DNA of 37,258 nucleotides from Anaeromyces robustus (lineage: Eukaryota > Neocallimastigomycota > Neocallimastigomycetes > Neocallimastigales > Neocallimastigaceae): NCBI GenBank assembly GCA_002104895.1, contig MCFG01000059.1, forward strand, positions 182,501 through 219,758, given 5' to 3'. The position numbers and the translations under genes are program-made. Shown here piece after piece: positions 1 to 17,300 of this stretch. The notes beneath the pieces are model-generated. The model was not told where the DNA came from. It did no database searches and saw nothing but the letters and a program-made list of their open reading frames with translations. Positions within the stretch are counted from its first letter, which is position 1, and the number at the start of each line of letters is the position of its first letter.

Positions 1-2217
1 TATTATATTATTAAAATATATATACAATATTAACAATTAATATATTTTACTTTTATTTTATATCTTTTAAATTGTTAATCCCCTTTAATAGGTTTTAATT
101 ATCAACTTACGGTTTCTTACTATTACTAAGTTGGTTTCTACACATATCAATGTAATTATTATATGTATCCTTTTGTGATAATAAATAGTCTTCCTTTTGT
201 TTAAGATTTTCAATTGTTTGCTTTAATTTCTTAATTTCAGCAATCTTCTTTTCACGTTGTATGTTCTTGTTTTTAATTTCCTACATAATATATATTAATA
301 TTATATTATTGTATATATATTTATTATATATTATTAAAAAAAATATATTAATAATTCTGTTTGAAATTTAATCCATTAAATTTATAAAAATATCTTACTT
401 TTCCAATAATATTCAAAAGAGTTTGATAATTATCTTCCTTCTTAATTTCATGATATCCTTCTAATTCTTCTAAGTTTTCAGCAGCCATTTTTTTGTAATC
501 AGCAAATGTTGATTCCTTAAGTTGATGAAGAGATATACTAAGATATTGTGATTTACCAATTCCATTTTCTTTAGCTTCCAATTCATTTTGAGATTTACTA
601 ATACTATTTGAAGATTTGGTAATATTACCGCTAGACTTACTAATGCTTGCACTAGATTTTGTAACATTACCACTAGATTTACTAATGCTTGCACTAGATT
701 TTGTAACATTACCACTGGATTTATTAATACTGTTATTAGAATTATGTGGGGAATTTGGATTAGATTTATCATTTAAGTTAGAGTTCTTTTCTAATTCTCT
801 TCTTTCCTCTTCCTTCTTTTTCTCTAACAATTCTTCATTAATAATCTTTTGATCAAGTAACTCTTGGAATTCTTTCTCTTCAACATCAGTTGATGGTTTT
901 TGTAAAATATCTAAAATATTTTTACCATTTTGAATTCTAAGAATATCAATAACCATATTCTTAGTTTTTCTTAATAAATGTTTCTTTTCATTAGTACCAT
1001 CATCTATTATTCATTAGTTTAAATTAAAATAATATAAAAATATGTTATTAATACTTTATTATAATAATAGTAATTATAATATGTAATTATCTAATTAAAT
1101 TACCATTCACATCAGCAAATCTATTAACTAAAGTTAAAGTAATTTCCTTTTCACTAGTTTCAGTAGTAACAGGATCACCTAAATCCTTCAAAATAATTCT
1201 CAAAGGATCATTTTCATTTATTTCCTATTAATTAATAATATATATTAGTTGATATTATTACTTAATTCTATTTAATTTTATTATTTTTTATTATTCTTAT
1301 ATAAAACATACAATATCTTCAATATGTTCTAAAATGCATGAATGAACTTCAATAATTTCTTTTGGCGAAATGAAAATAACTGGGTTACTAGTTTTAGTTA
1401 AATCATCAAATTCATCAATTTGGAAGTGGGCTTCAGCTGTTTCAACACAAGCAACTTTTTTTTATAATAAATAATAAAAAGATAAGAATTAAATTCATAA
1501 GATTTTTATTTTATATAAAAACAATTAATATATAAATACCTTTAGTAAAGAAGGATGCAAACTTATTTCCAGCAATACTAATGTATTCGTTTAATGGTTG
1601 TAACCATGGATTATCATCAGCAAATGGTTTATTGACAGAAATGTTATGTAATAACTTTGAAATCTATATACATAAAAAATTTATATATATTTATTAATAA
1701 AATAATTTCATATATGTAATTATTTTATTAATATTAATATAGAAATTTACTTCAGCAAGGTTTTTACGTTGAGTTTGATCAATAACTGATTCAATTACAT
1801 CGAATGCTTCTGGAGCACTATATTTTTATAAAAAAAAAAAGTAGAAATATAATATATAAATATTAATTAATTAATTAAACTACTTAATAAATAAATAATG
1901 ATATTAAAAAATTATATTTAGAAATTATATAATATTTTGACTTTACCAAATAGCTGGGTTAATATATCTATAGTAAATTAAATTACCCAAAATTTTTGTG
2001 ACATCATTTTGGTTATTTGGCCATTTTTCCATAAAGTGTGAAGATAATTCCATTGCAATACATCTAATACTGTATGGCATATTTGGTAAAGATGCAATAA
2101 TAGCATCCAAGAATTTGGTTGTAATTTCCTTTAATTTTTGAAGGTCTAAGTAAATATTAATAAATAATTAAAACAATTATTATTCAATAAAAAAGTTATT
2201 AAAATATATTATGATTA

Positions 2218-2296
<79 letters not shown>

Positions 2297-3810
2297 TCTA
2301 ATACTTACGAATAATATACATTTTTTTAGTTTCTTCATCAGTTAAAGCTTCTTTTGCAGTAACATCATACTTTCTCTTAGATGGTTGACCAGTCTTATAT
2401 TCTTCATCACGAATAAGAGTTTTATAAATCTTTAATATTGGTTAAATTAAATATTAACAAAATTTATTATTAATAATTATTTTTACTAATAATTAAACTA
2501 AAAATATTTATATTTGATAAATATAAAAAAAAATATTTACAGCAATTGGATCACTTTCTAATTCTAAACCTTCACATGAAATAACACTTTTTACTAATGG
2601 TTGTAAAAGATCACGAATATATTGACGTTCCTTGGCACCACTATATTACAATTAAATGAAAATATGTAAATATTAATTGTTATGTATATAAAGATAATAA
2701 ATAAAAAATAATAAAAAAAATAGATTTTAATACGAACCGACAGTAATGTAATACTAATTTAATGAAAATTGGATTAACTCTCCAGAAGTCATTAATGTCA
2801 TTAATATCTTCAACTTCATATTCAATAGTTCTCTATAATATTTTAAATTGTTGTATTAATTAATAAATGAATATAATTATAAATTTAACATTATATATAT
2901 TATATACCTTAATTAAATTTAAAAGTAAATATTCTTCTCTGTTATTTTGGGCATAACCGTATAAAGACATAACAGTATTTTCAATTGTTTTAATTTGAGA
3001 TGAACCAATACTATTTAATCTAATCATCAACTTAGCAAGGTATTTTTGATTTGTTTGAACTAAATAGAAAAGATTTTGATATAATTTATACTTTCTACGA
3101 CTTTCCTTATCTGGAGTTTTATTAGAGAAAATACTTTCAACTGTTTCAGTATTTTGAGCATTCTTCTTCTTCTTTTTTGAAGAATGGACGATTTCTTGTA
3201 ATGATATTTGATTTTTAACTAATAATTCAATCTTAACATCAAGAGTGTTTACTTCTCTTTCTAATTCAAGATTCTCCCTAATCTTTCTAATAGCTATTTC
3301 TCTTAAGAATTCCATTTCTATTATTTAATAAATTATAAAATATATATATATTTAATATTTATTAATGATATTAATATAATAATTATTGAATATTTAATAA
3401 CTTTATATAATAAATATCATATGCTTACCACTTTCATAATCATAATCTAATGAATTACCACCAGCCATTGCAAGATAATTATGAAGTGCTTCTGCTGAAA
3501 TATTTCCATTCTCTTTATATATACAAATTAAGAAAAAATTAAAAATAATTAAAAAGATTAATAATGAATTAAAATTTATACTATTTTTTTATTTTTAACG
3601 TTTATTTTATAATATATTTACTTAATTCGTTATAATATTTCATTGCTATAGCTCTTCTAAAGTATGATTGAAGTTTAATAATCTTATCTATATTTTCATC
3701 ATAGTAATTCTTCTTTTTTAAATATTCCTTTCTTGCTCTCTTACCACGAGCCATAGCTTGTAACTAATAATATAAAAATGATAATATATTGTATTTATAT
3801 AACATGTATA

Positions 3811-3854
<44 letters not shown>

Positions 3855-4325
3855 CATTAATATTATTAATTTTTAATAATCTTTTTTTCATTAATTTTTT
3901 TAATTACTTTAATAACAGTAGCTTCATTATCTTTTAAATATTTCTTTCTATCATTAAATTTCTTTCTTTGCAAAAATCCTCTTGTAGCTGCTTGAATTTT
4001 TATAATATTTCCCTTATTTTCTAATAATTCACCATATTCCTCCTTAAACTTCTTTCTTGCTAAATAACCTCTAACAATACTTTGTGCTTTAATAATTCTT
4101 TCACTGTTTTCAGTGTAATAAATATTTCTCTCTATTATATAAAATTATAGAATATTAATATTTTATATTCAAAAAGAAATTTATTTTTCCTATAATATCA
4201 TTAAAAGTCTATATATTTATTTACTTTCTTCTTCAGTAAGGGCTAATATAATATAATTACAAAATATATATATATTAATTAATAATTTATGATTGATATA
4301 TTAATTTTTTAATAATTTTAATGAC

Positions 4326-4356
<31 letters not shown>

Positions 4357-5837
4357 TTTACTGTTTCCAATTTCTTTTTGAAGAGCTGCTTCAACGTTAC
4401 TAAATTGTGGTAATTGAAGACCATTTTCTTCAAAGTTTTCTTGAACAATGTTTAATTGTTCCTCTATTTAAATAAAAATTATATATTTATATATATATTC
4501 AAATACATATTCAATATTAACATTAATTAAAATAACTGTTATATTTATATTAATTAATTAACTTATATACCTGAAAATTCTAATTTTCCTACTAAATCTT
4601 TTACAGCTGGATGAAGAAAACCAGTGACTTGCAAGAAGTGACTATTATTTTATTTTTTTAGTATCAAATAAAAATTATTAATATTTATAATTAATGTAAT
4701 ATTCTATTATTAATATTAAATTAATAATATTACCTCAAAGCGTGTAAACAATATATAACTTTTGGAATATTTTTCTTATCGTAAAGATCAGTTAATTCAA
4801 AAATAAAAATCTAATAATAATTATATAAATGGTTAATAATGTTAGTTTTCTTATAATTAAAAAAAAATATTTCTAATATAATATAATATAATGCATTACC
4901 TCTGGGAAATTAATATTTCTCATAACAGTGAATAAATAATTAATATTATCAGAATGTCTGTATTGAAGTTTTTCAGCCTATTTTTAATATTAAATATATA
5001 TTTTTATTTAATTATTTATATTTTTCTTTAATTTTATTTTTTGCATTATTTTATTTTGTTTTATTTTTTGTTTTGCTTTTTTTTATGATTATTATATTTT
5101 TTTTTATTCTTATTTAATTTATTCATTAATTACATCAAAGATTTTTTTAACAACACCGGGTTGAATAATTTTAGCTAACTTCGCTAAAACTATACCTCTT
5201 CTTAATTGTTCTTCAAATTCTTTTGAATTAATTTTTTCATCAATACAACGTTCAATCCATCTATAATATTAAAATAATTAAAAGACATGTTTATTATTTT
5301 TATTTTTTAAAAAAAAATTAACTTTATTCTTTCTTTCTTTTTTTCTTTTTTTTAAAAGGTAAATTCCAAATGTATTTATATATATATATATATATTTATC
5401 ATTATTTATTATTACTCTTTTGCTTCTTCAACGTGACATAAATATTCATATGCTTGAATCTTTTTTCTTTCAATATCCATCCATTCTTTATTATATCCAT
5501 CACCTTCACCTCCTTCATGCTTACGAAGTCTTCTACGATCTTGAAATAGTTTACTGCTTCCATCTTCATAATTTTTTAATTTATTTTTTTAAGATATTTT
5601 TTTTATGATTATTCTTATTTCATTAAATTCAAAATTATATTTATTTTATTTTTAAAATATTTATTATATATAAAAATTACCTCCTTTAGATGTTAAACTT
5701 CTTTCACTAGTACTAGATAAATTTGAACTATTTGAGCCTCTTTTTCCAGAGGCCGATATATCATTTTCACATTTATTTAATGATGCATTCGAATTCTTGG
5801 TTGATTCATTTAATTGAGTAGAACTGTCTACATCCAT
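1..5837 (-). CDS. IQGAP-family scaffold protein, 22 exons seen, 3' end beyond left edge
   Basis: IQGAPs are cytoskeletal scaffolds that bind actin, calmodulin or myosin light chains and Rac/Cdc42-type GTPases, and act in cytokinesis and polarity. Exons read on the minus strand: 5681-5837, 5416-5563, 5134-5260, 4900-4977, 4734-4810, 4571-4641, 4362-4463, 4225-4242, 3908-4131, 3622-3763, 3429-3512, 2908-3317, 2738-2832, 2541-2640, 2309-2429, 1947-2145, 1751-1817, 1540-1663, 1312-1454, 1104-1224, 399-1003, 111-280. Every junction keeps frame, giving 1127 residues. Domains: Ser/Asn-rich head (1-55); calponin homology domain (about 90-215; YLCHVEEAKEWIE, LRRGIVLAKLAKIIQPGV, NIPKVIYCLHAL); four IQ motifs (260-381; e.g. 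IIKAQSIVRGYLARKKF); LDVKIELLVKNQISLQ segment (410-546); RasGAP-related domain with YYRYINPAI (about 710); RasGAP C-terminal region (870-1127; RKTKNMVIDILRIQNG, YNNYIDMC). The last visible donor (GTAAGT, 110-105) has no credible acceptor before the edge, so a short C-terminus lies outside. The protein is compact compared with 1500-1650 residues in yeast and human. The family call is very secure; a few splice choices could be off. Confidence 0.95.
604..735 (-). repeat. Ser-rich coding tandem repeat in the IQGAP C-terminal region
   Basis: Three imperfect 42-nt units encode 14-residue repeats of the type KSSGNVTKSSASIS inside exon 399-1003. The insert lies in the RasGAP C-terminal region, between a Glu/Lys coiled-coil-like segment and the conserved end of the domain. 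The first two units are almost identical at DNA level, which indicates recent expansion. Confidence 0.85.
2218..2294. repeat. (TTA)n microsatellite in an IQGAP intron
   Basis: An uninterrupted TTA/ATT run of about 25 units fills half of the intron between exons 2309-2429 and 1947-2145. A shorter run lies at about 3811-3851 and an AAT run at 4328-4355, both in other introns of the same gene. Confidence 0.95.
4225..4242 (-). other. 18-nt microexon of the IQGAP gene
   Basis: Between the exon ending at 4362 and the IQ exon starting at 4131 lies an 18-nt segment with an acceptor TAG on one side and a GTAAAT donor on the other. It adds six residues (TLTEEE with shared codons) and preserves frame on both sides. 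Skipping it would also preserve frame, so its inclusion could vary. Confidence 0.6.
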
Positions 5838-10329
<4,492 letters not shown>

Positions 10330-10596
10330 TTCTTTTTTTCTTTTTCTTTTTTTTTTTTGTTGTTGTGTTGTGTTGTTGAATATCTATGTGTTTCTTAAAT
10401 TAGTATTTTTTATATATCTATTTTTTTATTATTTATATAAAAGAAAAGAAAAGTAGTTAGTTTTCTTTATAAGTTGATAATCAATATAAAAAAACGCCAA
10501 AATATAGTTTTGTATAATTATATTATATAACTAAATAAATGTATGCAAAATATTAACGTTTAATGTTTATTTATATATATTTATTTTATTAATTAA

Positions 10597-10627
<31 letters not shown>

Positions 10628-11472
10628 GTATAATTGAGTTTGATATTTTTTATCACTTCAAATTACAACACTTTTATCATTTATATATTTTCATGAATAC
10701 AAAAAATATATATAATGTAAATAAAACAAAAAATTAACTAATAAAAAAAAGTATTCATATATATTTCATATATTTTATTTAAAAAATATTTACAGTAATT
10801 ATATTCTTATATAATTGAGTATATTATATTTTAAAAAGAAAAAAAAATTATAAATAAAAACTTGTTTATTTTATAAACGTGTATTTAAAAATATAATAAA
10901 AAAAATATTTTTAAAGAAAAAAATATTAAAAAATTGAGTATTATTAACAATTTTTTATTTTATAATAAATTCAACAATATTAAATATATATATTTTTTTT
11001 TTATTTTTTTTTTTTTATTGAAAAAAAAAAATCAATATTCAATAACATAAAAAATTAAATTTTTAATTAATTTTAAAAATCTAATTTAATATAAAAAAAT
11101 TTTAATAAATAAACCAATTTATAATTATTTTTAAATTTTAATTTAATAATCATATTTATAATTATTTATCACAATTAATTTGTTAATATATCATTATGAT
11201 CTATTCATGTGTGTTATATTGTATAAAATATCAATATTTTAATTGTTATTATTTATTTCAATATATTATTGATATTTTTTCTGTTTATTTGAAATATAAA
11301 TATTATTATATTTATATTATATATTGTTAAGATATTAATATATAATGTAATCATATCAATGATATTATACATTTTTCCATCTATAAATTTGATATAATAT
11401 TTTCATTTTATTATACTTTATTATTATATTATATTATTTATTTTTATTTTATTATTATATATTATATTATAT

Positions 11473-11517
11473 TATACTATATTATACTATACTATACTAT
11501 ACTATACTATACTATAT
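11473..11517. repeat. (ACTAT)n pentamer microsatellite
   Basis: About eight tandem ACTAT units, flanked by ATTAT-type degenerate copies and followed by TTTTG/TTTTA pentamers to about 11585. It is a simple sequence repeat in an intergenic region. Confidence 0.9.
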
Positions 11518-12612
11518 TATATTATCTTCTATCATATTTTATTTTTGTTTTGTTTTGTTTTATTTTATTTTATTTAATTTTATTTAAAAATATATTATTA
11601 TATTTTTTAATCTTCTATATTAATATTCTATATAATAAATATAATAAAAAAAAATTATATATTAAACATATTGCAATTAACCAGCAATAATTATATATGA
11701 GCAAATTCAAATAAATAATATATTAATAAAAAATTTTCAGTTTTTAAGCTAAATAATTTATTATAAAACGGCGTATAAATTTTTTAATTCGTTTTTTTTT
11801 TTATTACTATAATAATTAAATTGAAGATAAAATAATAAACGGCAATAGAATTTGACTTTATAATTATTGTAAGAAAAAAATTATTCTTTAATTAACTAAT
11901 TGATTAATAAACCAACATCAATCTATTATATATATTTTATATATCAAATTGAAATTATTTATTTTTATATATTTTTGTTTCTTCGTTTTTTGTCTTAAGA
12001 ATATTTTTATATTTATTTTTATTTATACTTTTTATTATAATTTTTAAAATTTATGTTATTATTTGTTTATATATCTATTTACATACATAAATACTATTAA
12101 TTTCCTTTATATTTTATGTGGATTATTATTTACAAGTATGCATATTCTGACATAAAACATATAAACTTTATAAACTTAAAAAAAAATACTAAATATTATT
12201 AAAAATGATATATACATTTTTATTATTAAAAAATAATTTTATATTAATAAAATCAAATTTTTATATAAAAATAATGATTTTTTTAATTATAAATTGTTTT
12301 TTTTTTTTTTTGTTATAAATTATTAACGTTCGTATAATATACTTATACTTATAATTTTTATGTTATTATAAATAAATTGTTTTGTATGCATATAAAATTA
12401 TATCATTTGATTAGATATAGTAAGAATATAACAAATATACAAATATAGTTATTATTTATGTAATTATTTTTTATATAATTATTTTTTTTTTCTTATAATT
12501 ATATTAATAAAAATTTTTATAATTTTTTATATTTTATTTTATATATATATTTTTTTTATATTTATATTTGAATATATAAATTATAAATTATTATACATAA
12601 ATCATTATATTC

Positions 12613-12653
12613 TTCAAATTTACCAATATATTATAATATATTGGTAATTTGAA
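12613..12653. repeat. Near-perfect 41-nt palindrome
   Basis: The arms TTCAAATTTACCAATATATT and AATATATTGGTAATTTGAA are reverse complements except for one extra T in the left arm, with almost no loop. It lies about 380 bp downstream of the SPRY-IQ stop codon. It could form a hairpin in RNA or a cruciform in DNA; a terminator or small mobile-element role is only a guess. Confidence 0.8.
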
Positions 12654-13034
12654 ATATTAAACATTTTTTTAAACTTTAATATTAATTAATTTTATCATTT
12701 AATCTATCGAATAATAATAAATATTAATATTTTATTTTTATGGTATTTTAAAATATTATTATTTTTCTATCACAAAATTTTAATTTGTTCAAATTAAAGT
12801 GTTCAAAATAATTAATTAAAAAAAAAATTGAATAAAAAATAATAATTATCTAATAATATTAATCATAATATAAATTTCAATCTTTAACATATTGAACTAA
12901 AATAAACATTTATAATAAATAAATGAAAAGAAACAATATTATTAAAAAATTTTGTCTTAAATAATATAATAAATTTTTAATATAGAATATATTTTTAATA
13001 TAATAAAATAAATCAATTAAAATGGTCTTTATTT

Positions 13035-13972
13035 TTAAATTTTATAATCTACAACTTCATAATTATCATCGTAATCATCATCATCATCGTCATAATAATA
13101 TTCTTCAGAACTTCCATCTTCAACATCATTTATCTCATTCTTAGGACGATATGGGCAAACAATACCACAAGGTTTATATAATTTTAATATATAATGACAT
13201 TCTGCTAAACCATTATAAACAGCATTTAAGAATACAGATTCACCATATGTACAACGTAAATGGAACACTATAAAATTTATTGTTGATTTTAGAAATAAAA
13301 AACCAAAAAGAAAGAAAAAAAAAAAAAAAAGCGAAAAGAAAGGGGAAAAAATAAGATATTAATTATATAAATATATAATTAATATAATTTATTTTATTTA
13401 ATTATATATAAAATAATATATGGATTACTTACTAATACGTGTATGATAACCTTTCCATAATGCTTGAATTTTTGTAGCAGCTTTACTTCTTGTATCAATT
13501 TTGATATTTCTAATCTTTTTAGCTTGATATTCTCTCCAAGTTTTTTGAATTTTATATACACTACTCAATACTAACAATGCATTTCTATTATTATAATTTA
13601 TTATTTAATTTATTTCATATTAAAAATATTTAAGTTATTTAATAATTATTATATTTTTATAAATAATTACTAATATTTGATAAAAGCATCTTAATTTAAT
13701 CTAAATATCAAATTTTAAAATTACCTATTCTTAATCATTAAATCTCCCAATCTCTTAAAATCTTCTAAAAGTTCTGGTTTTATAAGGTTACGATGATGAT
13801 AACCTTATTATTTTTTAATAAAACATTAATATAATATTAAGTTGTAAAAAAAGAATTATTGTTAATCATAATATATTGGATATATAAAAATTATATATCA
13901 GAATAATAATAATAATATTTTACCTTTCCATATTTTTTGAATAACAATAGCCGAATTAATTTTCTAAAAGAA

Positions 13973-14006
<34 letters not shown>

Positions 14007-14256
14007 TATTTAAGTAAAGAAATAAAAGAAAAATTATTTAATATATATAATTCTTTTAAAAACTACAAAAAAATATTTATATTTAAAACTCTAACCTTTT
14101 GAAGTTTTCTATGCTCAAGAATTGCTTCATATTTTCCTTTCCACCAAGTACATATAATTTCAACAGCATTATTAATATCTATTGAAAAAAAATGATTAGA
14201 ATAGTAATAAAAAGTTAATGATTATACAATTTAAATATATATAATAAATGCATTAA

Positions 14257-14321
<65 letters not shown>

Positions 14322-17300
14322 GTATATAAACCTTCAATTTTTCTATTAAACATTTGAGCAATTTCACTATTATGATATAATGACCAACATTTATATTTCG
14401 ATTGAATAATTTGAGCTGCTCTATTCAAATCAGCAATAGGTTTATTATAAATAATTTGGAATAGCTTACTTTGAATATATAATTTTTTCCTCCAATTCCT
14501 TTGAATAATGAAAGCAGCATTATCTTTAATTTTACTTTGTCTTTCCATTTTATTTCTATACATTCTCTGTATTACAATAGCTGCATTATTATATCTTCTT
14601 CTAATTTCATTACGCATACGTTTTCCAAGGTATCTTCTCCATGCTATAATATTTTTATAATTAATAAAAGTTTTATAAAATAAAATAATAATAACAATAA
14701 TTTATAATATGGATTGATCAATTATTATAATAGATACAATAATATTTAAAATATATATATATATTCTTTTTTATAAGAATTTATCGTATTTAAAATGAAT
14801 ATGTATACCTCTTTGAATTTTAATACATGAAAAAGCACGACAATAAACACTTGGAGGAAATTGAGAAAAACTTTTCTGTTGACTATTTACTAATGAATCA
14901 TTAAATAGATTTTTCTCATAATCCTATTGAAAATTAATAAAAGATAATAAAATAATATTTAAAAAATCAATTAAGTAAAATATATTTATATGTTTGTTAT
15001 TTTATTTAAAATATTTTTTATATAATTAATATATATATATATATATATATATTATATTTACTTCAAATAATTTTCTTTCTTCTTCAGGAACATTTTTTTC
15101 AGCATCACTTAAATTATTTTTCAAAACAAAAGTATTATCAAATTTTTTATCTGCATTATTTATATATATAATAATATATTATTGGTTATTATTAATATAT
15201 ATTATTATGATAATAATATCATTATTTTGTTTTATTATTCAAAAAAAAAAATATATATATATATATATTTAAAAAAAATTAATAATAATATAAATTATTT
15301 TATTTATTCATTGGTATTGAAATACTATACATACTACTTGCAACTATAACAGAATTTTGAATTTCATTTAAAGGAGTTGCTGAAATATTATAAGTGAATG
15401 GTTCACTTCCAAAATTAACAATTATAGTTGGATTTTCATAATATATATCATTAATTTTTGATATATTTAATGAAATAACTGGAATACAATGACCACTTTT
15501 AATATATTCTCCTTGAATTTTTTGATCCTCTTCTGAGAAAAAAGTTGATCCATATCCAAATGCAATTTTTTTATCTTTATTATTATATTCTAATGATAAT
15601 GTTCCTTTATATATATCAATTAAAAAACCCCACACTTTATATTCAATTTTTCCACAATTTTTATCAATATTACTATTAAATGCTGGTTCATAACTAAAAT
15701 TTTAAATATATATATATATATATATATATTTAAATTAATTATTATTAATAATATCATATTTTATATATATTATATAATATAATTTTATCATTACTTTTTC
15801 TTAATATTATTCCAATATATATATCCTTCATTATCAAAGCCAAATGAGTATTCATCAATTCCTGGATAGTAATCTTGATTTCTACGCTTTACAATATCAT
15901 GTACATAATACCCTTTTTGTATATAAAATATAATTTAAAAAAAAAATCGTAAAATACCATACATTAATATTATTCTAAATTTCAGTATGTTATTTCTAAG
16001 AATAATAATATTATTACTATTATTAATATTAATATTTATATATATATATTAATGATAAATTACCAATTCTCCAATTTGTATTGCTAGAAAAATTAACTTC
16101 AAAATAAAACTTCATTTCTTTTTCAACTTTTCTAATAATTTGTGACATAATATAAATAGAAGTATCTACTGTAAAAGTATTAATTTCTTCATGAATAATA
16201 GGAATAACTAATTTATAACCTAAAGCAAGTAATCTTTTTTTTAAAATATTAGAAGCACTTAAAGGATAAGTAATTAATAAATTTTGAAGTTGATGGGATG
16301 GATGAGCAAGATCTAATACTTGAGCCATAATATTATTACACATAAATTCTTTACCATTGGCTTGCATTTGTTTTAAATCAGCATAAACTTTATAAATAAT
16401 ATCTAATTCTAATGGTCTTGATAATAATCTTATTCTCCATGGACCTTCCGAAGCATAAACTGCTTTCCAAGGGAAAAAATAAGTTTTTTTTCTTTTTAAA
16501 TATTCATTAATTTGAAATTCACTATCACTTTCACTATCCTCATTATCCATATTATCATCATTATTTTCATTATTATTTTCTTTTTCTTTTTTAAGATCTT
16601 CTAAATCAAGATTAGCAATATCTCTTTTTTTATTTTGATCATCTTCATTTAAATTTTTAAATTTATTATCAAAATTTTTCTTTTCTTTTTTATTCTCTAA
16701 ACTTTTTTTCAGTTCTTCTTCATCACTATCATTATTTACTGATTTTATTGATGATGAAATTTCTTTTTCCTCTCCTTCTCCTCCTCTTCCTCCTTCTTCT
16801 TTTTCTTCTTTGATTACATCACCAACTTCTTTTAATCTTTGTTCATTTTCTTTAAATTTTGCATTAACTTTATTAACAATTTCTTCACATGTTATAGATT
16901 CTCTTTTATTATTTAAATATTTATTATATTTTTCAAATTCTTCATCCTCATTAAAATTTTCATTTTGTAAACATTCTAAAGATTTTTCATGTTCTTCAAT
17001 TAATTTCACAATATTATCTCTTTCATTTTCATTAATTTCAATTGTATTTCTTTCTGAATTTAATGATATATATTTACAACGAATATCATCTAAATATACC
17101 TATAATAATATTTAATATATTATATATTATTTCTATTATTTTTTCTATTTATATATTTTATATATATTTTATATATATATATTTTACATATTATTTGTAT
17201 TTATATCATTATAATTATCTATATATATATATTTACCTTTGGTTGAAAATATATTTGTAAATCATCTGCTTCTAAATATTCTGATTTTATACCATCAAAA

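Larger units (their letters stand above)
10330..13034. other. Intergenic AT-rich DNA between the CBM48 and SPRY-IQ genes
   Basis: This 2.7 kb carries the upstream region of the CBM48 gene and the 3' flank of the SPRY-IQ gene. It shows T-rich tracts (about 10340-10360 and 10600-10627), a pentamer array and a long palindrome (both listed separately). No exon or RNA gene could be supported. Confidence 0.7.
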
